Assembly: GCF_046600715.1 (NCBI RefSeq)
Contig: NZ_JBJMAV010000002.1
Span: 248,001-312,000 of the forward strand
Source: Lysobacter_C viscosus
GTDB lineage: Bacteria > Pseudomonadota > Gammaproteobacteria > Xanthomonadales > Xanthomonadaceae
Length of the DNA: 64,000 nt
Direction: 5' to 3'
Position numbers and translations under genes: made by a program. Below, one piece after another: positions 27,255-37,239 of the stretch (position 1 is its first letter; each line of letters opens with the position of its first letter). Below the pieces are notes generated by a model, which did no database searches, was not told where the DNA came from, and was given only the letters and a program-made list of their open reading frames with translations.

Positions 27255-27857
27255 ATGCTCGACATCCCCCTCTTCGCGCCGCTCGAAGCGCTGCCCTACG
27301 CCGCGGTGCTGGTGTCCACCGCCGTGGTCGCATTGGCCGAGATCGGCGACAAGACCCAGTTGCTTGCACTGATGCTGGCGGCGCGGTTCCGGCGGCCCGG
27401 CGCGATCATCGCGGGCATCGTGCTGGCAACCCTGCTCAACCACGCATTGGCGGCGTGGATGGGCGCATGGGTGGCGGCCTGGCTTCGACCCGAGGTGCTC
27501 AAGTGGCTGGTTGCCGGCAGCTTCACCGCGGTGGCGCTGTGGTCGCTGAAGCCCGACACCCTCGACGATGGCGAGCCACTGCCCGCCCGAGGCGCGTTCA
27601 TCGCCACGCTGATTGCGTTCTTCCTCGCCGAGATCGGCGACAAGACCCAGGTCGCCACCGTGCTGCTGGCGACCCGCTACACGCCCTTGTGGGAAGTGGT
27701 GGTCGGCACCACCGCGGGCATGCTGCTGGCCAACGTGCCGGTGGTACTGCTCGGGGCCAGGTTCGCCGACCGGCTGCCGATGAAGACGGCGCGCCGCGTG
27801 GCCGCCGCGGTGTTCATGGGCCTTGCGCTGTGGGTGGCGCTCGACGGCGCCGGCTGA
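27255..27857 (+). CDS. GDT1/TMEM165 family cation exporter
   Basis: A 200-residue membrane protein with six hydrophobic segments in two halves. Each half carries the signature AEIGDKTQ (first near residue 29, second near residue 120). The family exports Mn(II) or Ca(II) in exchange for protons; bacterial members such as MneA/MntX-like proteins protect against manganese. A TACAAT -10-like box is at 27161-27166. I saw no yybP-ykoY manganese riboswitch in the short leader. The ATG at 27255 is the best start although its Shine-Dalgarno is weak. Confidence 0.9.
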   Translation: MLDIPLFAPLEALPYAAVLVSTAVVALAEIGDKTQLLALMLAARFRRPGAIIAGIVLATLLNHALAAWMGAWVAAWLRPEVLKWLVAGSFTAVALWSLKPDTLDDGEPLPARGAFIATLIAFFLAEIGDKTQVATVLLATRYTPLWEVVVGTTAGMLLANVPVVLLGARFADRLPMKTARRVAAAVFMGLALWVALDGAG

Positions 27858-27931
27858 TCCACCGCGCCAACAAACCGGCGCTGCGCACTGCGGCTGCGCT
27901 ACTCTCCCCACGGTCACGCGGGAGGGCGCGG

Positions 27932-29080
27932 ATGCTCGGCGACAGGCAGTCAAATCGGCGTTCACCTGGTGAAGTCGTGGGGACCCTGCTGTCTCGGCCC
28001 GACGAAATGATGCTGGAGGTGGGTGCCGGTGGCGAACTGCTGGTGGCGCGGCTGCGCGCGGTCATCGCCGCGCTGCTGCTGCTGTTGCCGCTGGCCAACG
28101 CACTGGGGGGCGGGTCCATCGACGAGACCCTGATCGGGCTGGCCGGCGCGGTCTTTGTCAATCTGTTCGCGCAGGTCTGGCTCGCCCTTGCCAGCCGGCG
28201 CCGGCGTTTCGCATGGCTGCCATTCGCCACCGCCGCCTTCGATGTCACCGCCACCAGCGCAATCCTGCTGGTGCTTGCACAGCACCACCTGCCGGCCGGC
28301 CTGAACAGCGTGGTTGTTTGGTGCGGTTACGTTCTGGCGATCCTGCTGACGGCCCTGCGCAACGATGGCCGCACCACGCTGTTCGCCGGGGCGCTTGCCC
28401 TGGTCCAGTACGCGGCGATCGCCTCGCTACTGATGCTGGGCGCCGGATCGCCCGAGCAGCTGATCTCCACCGACTACGGGACAGCGTCACCCGGCAACCA
28501 GCTGCAACGCCTGATCCTGCTCGCCATCGTGACCGTCATCACCGCGATGGTGGTCTACCGCCTGCAGCGACTGGTGGAAATGTCGGGCACCGATGGCCTG
28601 ACCGGGCTGCCGAACCGGACCTGGCTGGTGCACCGGCTGCCGCACCTGGTCGACGCGGTGGAGCACGAAGGCGGCAGCCTCACCCTGGCGCTGGTGAACA
28701 TGGACCACTTCCGCCGTATCAACGACGACATCGGCCACCACGCGGGCGATCGCGCGCTGCAGCACGTGGTCGCCACCATCACCTCGTTCACCGACGAGCG
28801 CGAGTGGCTGGTGCGGCTGCGCGGCGAAGAGTTCGTACTGGTGCTTCGAAAGCCCCTCGGCACCGCGTGGGAACGGGTCGACGCGCTGCGCAGGCGGGTA
28901 TCGGCCACGCCTTTCGAGCCCGAGCGTGGCGCCGACCCGGTGCGGCTGAGTTTCAGCGCCGGCATCGTCGGCTACCCCAACGATGGCCACGACCTGTCGA
29001 CGCTGCTGCGCAATGCCGACCGCCGCCTGCAGGCCGCCAAGCGCGAAGGCCGTGACCGGGTGGTTGCGCGGGAAACCTGA
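27932..29080 (+). CDS. Membrane GGDEF-domain protein with altered active site
   Basis: The 382-residue protein has five to six membrane helices (about 40-208) followed by a GGDEF domain. SGTDGLTGLPNRTWL opens the domain. The metal motif reads LVNMDHFRRINDDIGHHAGD, with N256 where the first metal-binding Asp is usual. The signature is RGEEF (297-301) instead of GGEEF. No RxxD inhibitory site precedes it. These changes make cyclase activity doubtful; it may be weak or only bind nucleotide. The start has GGGAGGG about 7 bases upstream. It follows the GDT1 gene by 74 bases. Confidence 0.9.
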   Translation: MLGDRQSNRRSPGEVVGTLLSRPDEMMLEVGAGGELLVARLRAVIAALLLLLPLANALGGGSIDETLIGLAGAVFVNLFAQVWLALASRRRRFAWLPFATAAFDVTATSAILLVLAQHHLPAGLNSVVVWCGYVLAILLTALRNDGRTTLFAGALALVQYAAIASLLMLGAGSPEQLISTDYGTASPGNQLQRLILLAIVTVITAMVVYRLQRLVEMSGTDGLTGLPNRTWLVHRLPHLVDAVEHEGGSLTLALVNMDHFRRINDDIGHHAGDRALQHVVATITSFTDEREWLVRLRGEEFVLVLRKPLGTAWERVDALRRRVSATPFEPERGADPVRLSFSAGIVGYPNDGHDLSTLLRNADRRLQAAKREGRDRVVARET

Positions 29081-29203
29081 ATACGCCGCGGCGTGCGCCG
29101 CACCCTCATCGCTTGCTGGCGGGCCTCCTGCCCTCTAGGCTGCGCCGATATTTTGCGGGCCCAACCAGATTTCCGGGGCACCTAGCCCTTGGGGGAGAAC
29201 GAC

Positions 29204-30499
29204 GTGGAAGTGATCACCCGGATGGCCTTCGGCCTGTTCGGCCTGGCCGTGCTGGTCGGGCTTGCGTGGCTGTTCTCCAACAACCGCCGGCGGGTGGACT
29301 GGAAGCTGGTGGGCGTCGGCATGGCGCTGCAGCTGCTGATCGCGGCATTCGTGTTGCTGACCCCATGGGGCGCGAGCGTCTTCGACGTCCTGTCGAGTGG
29401 TTTCGTGAAGCTGCTCGGCTTCACCACCGAGGGCGCGAGGTTCATCTTCGGCGACTTCACCGACCCGGCGAAATTCGGGTTCGTGTTCGCCTTCCAGGTG
29501 TTGCCGACGATCATCTTCTTCGCCAGCTTCATGAGCGTGCTCTACCACCTGGGGGTGATGCAGAAGGTCGTACAGGGCATGGCCTGGGTGATCACCAAGG
29601 TGATGCGCGTGTCGGGCGCGGAAACGCTGAGCGTGTGTGCCAACGCCTTCATCGGCCAGACCGAGTCGCCGCTGGTGGTGCGTCCCTACATCGCCCGGAT
29701 GACCGAGTCCGAACTGCTGACGCTGATGGTCGGCGGCATGGCCACCATTGCCGGCGGCGTGCTGGGTGCCTACGTGATGCTGCTGGGCGGCGGCGATCCG
29801 GTGCAGCAGGCGTTCTATGCCAAGCACCTGATCACCGCCAGCATCATGGCTGCCCCGGCCACCCTGGTCATCGCCAAGATCCTGGTGCCCGAGACCCGCG
29901 AACCGCTGACCCTGGGCACGGTGCGCATGGATGTCGAGAAGACCACCACCAACGTGATCGACGCGGCGGCGGCGGGCGCGGGCGATGGCCTGAAGCTGGC
30001 GCTCAACGTCGGCGCGATGCTGCTGGCCTTCATCGCCCTGATCGCCCTGCTCAACGCGCCGCTGGTCTGGCTCGGCGAGGTCACCGGGCTGGAGGCAGCA
30101 ATGGGCCGGCCCACCGACCTGTCGTCGCTGCTGGGGTACGTCCTGTCGCCGCTTGCCTGGGCCATCGGCGTTCCGTGGCAGGACGCCAACACCGTGGGCG
30201 GATTGATCGGCACCAAGGTCGTGCTCAACGAGTTCGTCGCCTACGTGCAACTCGGGGAGATTCTCCGCGGCGGTGTCCCGGGCACCAGCCTGACCCCGCA
30301 AGGGACGCTGATCGCTACCTACGCACTGTGCGGCTTCGCCAACTTCAGCTCGATCGCCATCCAGATCGGCGGCATCGGCGGCCTGGCGCCCGAACGCCGC
30401 GCCGACCTTGCCCGCTTCGGCCTGCGCGCGGTACTGGGCGGCTCGATCGCGACGCTGATGACCGCGACGATCGCCGGCGTGCTCAGCCACTACGCCTGA
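29204..30499 (+). CDS. nupC: Concentrative nucleoside transporter
   Basis: A 431-residue inner-membrane protein of the CNT family that takes up nucleosides with protons or sodium. Family motifs are GQTESPLVVRPYIARMTESELLTLMVGGMATIAGGVLGAYV (read in parts), KVVLNEFVAY and CGFANFSSIAIQIGGIG. The start is GTG at 29204, with GGGGGAG 6 bases upstream; a TTG at 29189 overlaps that Shine-Dalgarno and is less likely. The ribokinase-type gene follows 10 bases later, so uptake and phosphorylation are probably coupled. Confidence 0.95.
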   Translation: MEVITRMAFGLFGLAVLVGLAWLFSNNRRRVDWKLVGVGMALQLLIAAFVLLTPWGASVFDVLSSGFVKLLGFTTEGARFIFGDFTDPAKFGFVFAFQVLPTIIFFASFMSVLYHLGVMQKVVQGMAWVITKVMRVSGAETLSVCANAFIGQTESPLVVRPYIARMTESELLTLMVGGMATIAGGVLGAYVMLLGGGDPVQQAFYAKHLITASIMAAPATLVIAKILVPETREPLTLGTVRMDVEKTTTNVIDAAAAGAGDGLKLALNVGAMLLAFIALIALLNAPLVWLGEVTGLEAAMGRPTDLSSLLGYVLSPLAWAIGVPWQDANTVGGLIGTKVVLNEFVAYVQLGEILRGGVPGTSLTPQGTLIATYALCGFANFSSIAIQIGGIGGLAPERRADLARFGLRAVLGGSIATLMTATIAGVLSHYA

Positions 30500-30509
30500 G
30501 GCCGTCGCA

Positions 30510-31484
30510 ATGGCAGGCACGGTGGTCGTGGTGGGTTCCTTCAACGTCGACCACGTCTGGCGCAGCGAGCACCTGCCCCGCACCGGCGAAACGCTGAGCG
30601 GCAGCTACACCACCGGCCCCGGGGGAAAGGGTTTCAACCAGGCCGTGGCGGCACGCCGGGCGGGGGCGGAGACCACCTTCGTCTGCGCCCTGGGTGAGGA
30701 CGTCGGCGCCTCGCTGGCGCGATCGCTCGCCACGTTGGACGGCATCGCCCTGCGCGTGCAGGCCAGCACCGCCGCGACCGGCACGGCCGGGATCTACACC
30801 GATGCTGCCGGCCGCAACAGCATCATCATCGGGCCCGGCGCAAACGGGGCGCTGACGGGTGACTTCGTGTTGGAGCAGGACGATGTGTTCCGACGCACTG
30901 CGGTCGTGCTGGCGCAGATGGAATCTCCCCGCGATGCCGTGCTGGCGGCGCTGCGGCAGGCACGAGCGGCCGGCGCGATCGCCATGCTCAACCCGGCCCC
31001 GGCCAACGTGGCGGTCGATGCGGAACTGCTCGCGGCCTGCGACCTCGTCACCCCCAACGAAACCGAGTTCGTCGCCCTGCTGGCCACCCATTCCGCCGGC
31101 CGGCTCGACGCCTCGGACATTTCGACGCTCGAGGATGCCGTGCTCCACGCCGCGTGCCGGGCGCTGCTGCCCCAGGGCACTGTAGTGGTCACGCTCGGCC
31201 AGGCGGGCGCGTTCGTCTCGCACGCCGCAACGGCCCTGCAGGGGGATTCGGATCCCTACTACAGGGTGGCGGCCGAGCCCGTGGTTGCGGTGGACAGCAC
31301 CGGTGCCGGCGACGCATTCAACGGCGCGCTCGCGGCCCGGCTCGCAGCCGGCGGCGGGCAATCCTTTGCCGCCCACGTGCGCTTTGCCGGTCGCTTCGCG
31401 GCCCTGTCGGTCGAGAGTCCGGGGGCGGCGGCCTCGATGCCACGGCTGGCGGCGATGCGCGCGCGGTTTCCCGATCGTGCATGA
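30510..31484 (+). CDS. rbsK: PfkB-family sugar/nucleoside kinase (ribokinase-like)
   Basis: A 324-residue kinase. The N-terminal PfkB signature GGKGFNQAVAARRAGAE and the C-terminal signature DSTGAGDAFNGAL, with catalytic Asp, are both intact. Ribokinase phosphorylates ribose at O5. The neighbour is a nucleoside transporter, so ribose released from nucleosides is a good substrate; a nucleoside kinase is possible. It sits 10 bases after nupC. Confidence 0.9.
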   Translation: MAGTVVVVGSFNVDHVWRSEHLPRTGETLSGSYTTGPGGKGFNQAVAARRAGAETTFVCALGEDVGASLARSLATLDGIALRVQASTAATGTAGIYTDAAGRNSIIIGPGANGALTGDFVLEQDDVFRRTAVVLAQMESPRDAVLAALRQARAAGAIAMLNPAPANVAVDAELLAACDLVTPNETEFVALLATHSAGRLDASDISTLEDAVLHAACRALLPQGTVVVTLGQAGAFVSHAATALQGDSDPYYRVAAEPVVAVDSTGAGDAFNGALAARLAAGGGQSFAAHVRFAGRFAALSVESPGAAASMPRLAAMRARFPDRA

Positions 31485-31578
31485 GCTTGATAGTCCGTGA
31501 GCTTGGCCGTGACGGTGCTGCGCCGTGGCGATGCCGCTGACGCGAACCCGGCAAGCGTCGCCCGCTAGAATCCCCGCC

Positions 31579-32577
31579 ATGCGCATCGGCCCCCACCTGA
31601 TCGAGCCCCGCGTGGTCCTGGCCCCCATGGCCGGGGTCACCGACAAGCCGTTCCGGCAATTGTGCAAGCAGCTGGGAGCGGGCCTGGCGGTGTCCGAAAT
31701 GACCACCTCGGACCCGCGGTTCTGGAACACGGCCAAGTCGCGCCACCGCATGGACCACGAAGGCGAGCCCGATCCGGTCAGCGTGCAGATTGCCGGCACC
31801 GACCCTGCGGTGATGGCGCTGGCGGCCCGGCACAACGTCGACCAGGGCGCGCAGATCATCGACATCAACATGGGCTGCCCGGCCAAGAAGGTGTGCAATA
31901 CCTGGGCGGGCTCGGCACTGATGCGCGAGCCGGCGCGGGTAACCGACATCCTGCGTGCGGTCGTTGGCGCCGTGGACGTCCCGGTGACGCTGAAGATCCG
32001 CACGGGATGGGCGGCCGGCCAGCGCAACGCACTGGAAATCGCACGTATCGCCCAGGACGCGGGCATCGCCGCGCTCGCGGTGCACGGCCGCACCCGCGAC
32101 CAGCACTACACCGGCACCGCCGAATACGACACCATCGCCGCGGTCAAGGCGGCCCTGTCGATCCCGGTGATGGCCAACGGCGATATCGACAGCCCGCACA
32201 AGGCCGCCGCGGTGCTGCGCCACACCGGCTGCGATGCGGTCCTGGTAGGGCGTGCCGCGCAGGGGCGGCCCTGGATCTTCCGTGAGATCGCGCACTACCT
32301 CGCGACCGGCCAGTTGCTTCCCCCGCCCCCGTTGACCGAAGTGCGCGAGATCCTGATCGGGCACCTCGAGCACTTGCACCGCTTCTACGGCGAGCTCGCC
32401 GGCGTGCGCATCGCGCGCAAGCACCTGGGGTGGTACGCCAGGGACCGCCCGGAGAACGCGACCTTCCGCGCCGTCGTCAACCGCGCTGAAACCGCAGCAG
32501 CCCAGCTGCAGCTGACCGCCGACTATTTCGACGCACTCATCGCCGGCATCGCGCCGGACCTACCTGCCGCCGCTTGA
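31579..32577 (+). CDS. dusB: tRNA-dihydrouridine synthase B
   Basis: A 332-residue FMN enzyme that reduces specific uridines in tRNA with NADPH. The catalytic Cys is C100 in INMGCPAKKVCNTWAGSAL. Flavin-binding motifs LAPMAGVTDKPFR and VLVGRAAQGRPWIF are present. A TAGAAT box (31566-31571) lies only 7 bases before the ATG, with no Shine-Dalgarno, so the mRNA may be leaderless. In enterobacteria dusB precedes fis; here a methyltransferase follows instead. Confidence 0.95.
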   Translation: MRIGPHLIEPRVVLAPMAGVTDKPFRQLCKQLGAGLAVSEMTTSDPRFWNTAKSRHRMDHEGEPDPVSVQIAGTDPAVMALAARHNVDQGAQIIDINMGCPAKKVCNTWAGSALMREPARVTDILRAVVGAVDVPVTLKIRTGWAAGQRNALEIARIAQDAGIAALAVHGRTRDQHYTGTAEYDTIAAVKAALSIPVMANGDIDSPHKAAAVLRHTGCDAVLVGRAAQGRPWIFREIAHYLATGQLLPPPPLTEVREILIGHLEHLHRFYGELAGVRIARKHLGWYARDRPENATFRAVVNRAETAAAQLQLTADYFDALIAGIAPDLPAAA

Positions 32578-32603
32578 CCCCGGCCCTTTCCGAGCAACGC
32601 GCA

Positions 32604-33440
32604 ATGAGCGACCCGACCCGCTCCGCCACCGACTTTCCCTACCTGCACGGCTTCTCGGCCACTGAGCAGGCCCGCCTGGTCAAACAGGCCCGGCTCGCCG
32701 AGTCGACGATCTTCCGAAACATCGACTACACCGGCGCCAAGCGGCTGCTTGAGGTCGGCAGCGGCGTGGGTGCGCAGACCGAGATCCTGCTCCGACGTTT
32801 CCCCGACCTGCACGCCACCTGCGTTGACCTCAACGAGGCGCAGATCGGGGCCGCCCGGGCCAACCTCGGCAGCATGTCCTGGCTGGAGGGGCGGTATGCG
32901 ATCCACCAGGCCGACGCCAGCGACCTGGCGTTCGAACCGCGCAGTTTCGATGCAGCCTTCCTGTGCTGGGTGCTGGAACACGTGCCCTCCCCCGCACGGG
33001 TACTGAGCGAGGTACGCCGGGTGTTGGCGCCCGGTTCGGTGGTCTACGTAACCGAGGTGATGAACGCCTCGTTCCTGCTCGACCCGTACTCGCCCAACGT
33101 GTGGCGCTACTGGATGGCATTCAACGACTTCCAGATCGACAGCGGCGGCGACCCGTTCGTCGGCGCCAAGCTGGGCAACCTGTTGCTGGCTGGCGGCTTC
33201 CGCGACGTCACGACAGAGATCAAGACCTTCCACTTCGACAACCGCGAGCCGGCGCGACGCAAGGCCATGATCGCGTTCTGGGAAGAACTGCTGCTTTCGG
33301 CCGCCGACCCCCTGCTGGCCGAAGGCAAGGTCGACCTGGAAACGGTGGACGGCGTGCGCCAGGAAATGCGACAGGTCCAGAACGACCCGGACGCGGTGTT
33401 CTTCTACTCCTTCGTGCAGGCGCGCGCGGTCGTCTACTGA
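32604..33440 (+). CDS. Class I SAM-dependent methyltransferase
   Basis: A 278-residue protein with the Rossmann methyltransferase fold: motif I RLLEVGSGVGAQTEILL (about 48-64), acidic residue in TCVDLNEAQI, and FDAAFLCWVLEHVPSPARVLSEVRRVLAPGSVVYV (read in parts). The substrate is unknown; small-molecule type is likely. The ATG at 32604 lies 26 bases after dusB; an in-frame TTG overlapping the dusB stop is less likely. Probably cotranscribed with dusB. Confidence 0.88.
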   Translation: MSDPTRSATDFPYLHGFSATEQARLVKQARLAESTIFRNIDYTGAKRLLEVGSGVGAQTEILLRRFPDLHATCVDLNEAQIGAARANLGSMSWLEGRYAIHQADASDLAFEPRSFDAAFLCWVLEHVPSPARVLSEVRRVLAPGSVVYVTEVMNASFLLDPYSPNVWRYWMAFNDFQIDSGGDPFVGAKLGNLLLAGGFRDVTTEIKTFHFDNREPARRKAMIAFWEELLLSAADPLLAEGKVDLETVDGVRQEMRQVQNDPDAVFFYSFVQARAVVY

Positions 33441-33656
33441 TCCGCCCGGGCCAAGGCCAGCGGGCAGCGGGCAGCGGCAGGCTGGGCCGTGCCTCGACCC
33501 GCCCGCTAGGAACGTGCCTGGAAAAGCCCCCGGAAGTCACTCCCGCCTTCGGCGCATGTGCACGTGCCGGCCGCGCGGGAGGATCGGGTTCGCCGGGACG
33601 CCCCCATGGGCGACGAAGGGTCGCCCCGTCCCGGCGAACTACCGACCGGAGATCCC

Positions 33657-33974
33657 ATGAAAACCAGGATTGCAGTCGTGGCAACCAGCGTGTGCACCGC
33701 ACTCCTCCTCGCCTCGGCGCCTGCCGTGGCCAGCCAGGCCCAGATCGAACACGTGGCGAGGGAGAGCGGACTGAGCGAGCGCAAGGTCCGAATGGTGCTG
33801 GGCAACCGCACCCCCTACGCCGAGTACCGTTTCACCTATGCCCGCAGTGCCGCGCGCATCAAGCAGGCCATCGGTGAGAAACAGTTCGAGCGCCTCATGG
33901 TGGGCCTGCCCCTCCAGCTTCCCCACGACCCTGTAGCGGTGGACGCTGCCGGAGACGTGCGAGCGGTGCTGTAG
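33657..33974 (+). CDS. Small secreted protein of unknown function
   Basis: A 105-residue protein with a clear signal peptide (about 1-25, ending in APAVA). The mature part (about 80 residues) is mostly helical and charged: QIEHVARESGLSERKVRMVLGNRTPYAEY resembles a short helix-turn-helix-like sequence but in an exported protein. The start has CCGGAG about 6 bases upstream. No family recognised. It converges with the hydrolase gene, 3 bases apart. Confidence 0.7.
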   Translation: MKTRIAVVATSVCTALLLASAPAVASQAQIEHVARESGLSERKVRMVLGNRTPYAEYRFTYARSAARIKQAIGEKQFERLMVGLPLQLPHDPVAVDAAGDVRAVL

Positions 33975-33977
33975 CCG

Positions 33978-35027
33978 CTACCGGCCCGGCGTCGCGGCAT
34001 GCCCTGCCGCGGCACCGGGCACGGCCGGCTGGTGCCAGATACGCTGCCACATCGCCGCCAGGCGCCGTCGCGCCTGCCACGGCCATTCCACCTGCTCGGG
34101 CGGGATCGCTTCCCAGCCCCGGGGCCCCGGGGCCGCCACCGCGAAGCGGAAGGTGTAGTCCGGCTCGGCCCCCATGCGCAGGTCCGACAGGACCAACCGG
34201 CCATTGCGCTGTTCTGCCTTCATGAAGCCCCGGTTGAACCAGTGGAGCTCGCGCACCGCCGGCAGCCCCGCGACCTGGCCCAGCGCGCGCACATCCGAGC
34301 GGTAGTGCACGAAATCCATCGGACCCGTGTCGGCCACGAGGGAGCGCTCCCCCTCGACGAACCCCTCCGGCGTCATTGCCACCACCCTCCACAGCAACGT
34401 GTTGAAGGGCATGGGCACGCTGAAGCGCGGTGCGTCGGCCAGCCCCAGCGACGCGAGCGACTCCGACGCCGAACGCTCCACGCTGGCCTTGGCGACCATC
34501 GACACCCCCAGGTACAACGAACTCAACGCCAACCCTGCCACCAGGGCCTGGCCCGCGAGCGGGCGCTGCGACGCCCACCAAGCGATCGGGCACGCCAGGA
34601 GCAGCCATACGGTGTACATCGGGTCGATGATGAACAGGCTCGACCACATCGCCGGCCGCACCGGCAACGGCCATAGCAACTGTGTGCCGTAGACGGTGAA
34701 GGCATCCAGCAGCGGGTGCGTCAGCAAGGCCGCCTGGATCGCCCAGAGCCAGCGCCGCGGGGACGCGGCCACCCGCCCGCCACGTCGCCGCAGCCAGGCC
34801 CAGATCGCCCATCCAACGAACGGCAGCACCAGCAGCGAATGGGTGGCGCCGCGATGCCACGTCATGCGCTCGACGGGGTTGTCGGTCATCAGGGCGATGG
34901 GCAGCACGTCCAGGTCCGGCAGCGTGCCCAGCGCGGCACCGGCCAGCAGGGCGGCCCTGCGGTGTCCGGGCGGGGCGATGGCGGCGGTGACCGCGGCACC
35001 AAGGAGAATCTGGGTCATCGAGTCCAT
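33978..35027 (-). CDS. Membrane-bound metal-dependent hydrolase, YdjM/YfhO-like (PF04307)
   Basis: A 349-residue inner-membrane protein. The N-terminal region carries the family metal motif: LPDLDVLP (D38, D40), WHRGATHSLL (H58, H63), and later THPLLDAFTVYGTQLLWP. About five membrane helices follow. The relative YdjM is LexA-controlled in E. coli. The C-terminal third is a soluble domain of unknown role. Substrate unknown. It is divergent from metK. Confidence 0.88.
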   Translation of the reverse strand: MDSMTQILLGAAVTAAIAPPGHRRAALLAGAALGTLPDLDVLPIALMTDNPVERMTWHRGATHSLLVLPFVGWAIWAWLRRRGGRVAASPRRWLWAIQAALLTHPLLDAFTVYGTQLLWPLPVRPAMWSSLFIIDPMYTVWLLLACPIAWWASQRPLAGQALVAGLALSSLYLGVSMVAKASVERSASESLASLGLADAPRFSVPMPFNTLLWRVVAMTPEGFVEGERSLVADTGPMDFVHYRSDVRALGQVAGLPAVRELHWFNRGFMKAEQRNGRLVLSDLRMGAEPDYTFRFAVAAPGPRGWEAIPPEQVEWPWQARRRLAAMWQRIWHQPAVPGAAAGHAATPGR

Positions 35028-35141
35028 CCCCGCATGCTACCCAGCGACGTCGGCGGCCGCCCTCCAGCAACGCGTCTTAACCGCTCGCAAACCCGCCGTC
35101 GCGCAGAATCGGCCGCCCATGCGACCCGCGGGCCGAACCTG

Positions 35142-35179
35142 TATGATTCGCGCCCATCCTTTTATCCCGATGCAAGGAT
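35142..35179 (+). promoter_or_regulatory. metK promoter and leader hairpin
   Basis: TATGAT (35142-35147) is a probable -10 box 42 bases before the start codon. In the short leader ATCCTT (35156-35161) can pair with AAGGAT (35174-35179), ending 10 bases before the ATG. The hairpin would cover the purine-rich ribosome site. It matches no SAM riboswitch class that I know. Confidence 0.35.
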
Positions 35180-35189
35180 ATAGACGCCG

Positions 35190-36422
<1,233 letters not shown>

Positions 36423-36490
36423 GTCCGCCGCTTTCGACCTCCTCTCCGCTTGCTGGGAGGGATCTGGGTGAGTGCGCTATTGCTTCACCG

Positions 36491-36517
36491 AAACGGACCG
36501 CATCGCGGTCCGTTTCC
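36491..36517 (+). terminator. Hairpin terminator after metK
   Basis: GAAACGGACCGC (36491-36502) pairs perfectly with GCGGTCCGTTTC (36506-36517) around a 3-base loop. Only a short T-rich tail (CCATTTAG) follows, so termination may be partial. The rest of the 303-base gap to 36725 shows nothing else. Confidence 0.6.
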
Positions 36518-36725
36518 ATTTAGGTGCTGCAGGCTTGCGACCGCGCCGATGTGATCCTGTGCGAAGGCCGGCTGTGCGCCAATACGGACCTGCAGGGCCG
36601 ACGCTTTGGCGACCGCGGCGAGTACCGGCCAGTAGCACCACGTTGAACGGACCTGCGATGTGGTGTCAGGGGCGACGCCCCAGCGCCAACCCGCTACCCT
36701 TGCCCGGCACGCGCAAGGGGATCCA

Positions 36726-37145
36726 ATGCACGGACTACTTTTCACCAGCGATTTCCTGCGCGAAGGCATCCGCCACACCCGTGGCTGGATGGACGCCGAA
36801 ACCGGATTTTTGGCGTTCCGCGATGCTCTGGCGCGCCTCCGTCCGGACCTTGAAAACGCGGAAAGCCTGAATGAGGCACAGACCGAGGACGAAGTCATCG
36901 TTCCGGTGCTGAGGACGTTGGGCTGGACCGACCTGATCCGCCAGGCCACCACCAGCCAGGCCGACGCGCTGTACTTCAACCTCTACGGCATGGACCGGGC
37001 GGAAGCCGCCTACGTGCTGGACACCTTCCCCATCGTCCGTGCCCAGGAAGAGCGTGCCTTTGGCCGTTACCGCACCCGCGACCTGGTGCTGGGCTACATG
37101 AACGCGCTGGACGCCGGGGATACCGAGTCCGTATTGGCGCTTTGA
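36726..37145 (+). pseudogene. Internally deleted type IIG-like restriction-modification gene
   Basis: The open frame encodes 139 residues. Residues about 25-73 (FLAFRDALARLRPD...NEAQTEDEVIVPVLRTLGW) resemble the N-terminal region of Eco57I-like restriction-methylase proteins. Residues about 79-136 (DALYFNLYGMDRAEAAYVLDTFPIVRAQEERAFGRYRTRDLVLGYMNAL, read in parts) resemble their extreme C-terminus. The methylase motifs (GxG and NPPY) and nuclease core, normally about 1000 residues, are absent. So two ends appear joined in frame by a large deletion. It cannot be a working enzyme, but a short product may still be made. The ends are recognised from memory of the family; the junction at about residue 73-79 is inference. 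Confidence 0.65.
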
Positions 37146-37239
37146 TGCGTACCAAGCTTGCGCCCATCGCCCGCGGCACGCGCCTGGCGCGCCCCGCTCC
37201 ACACACCATTTCCGAACGATCACGGACCACACCGTAGCC

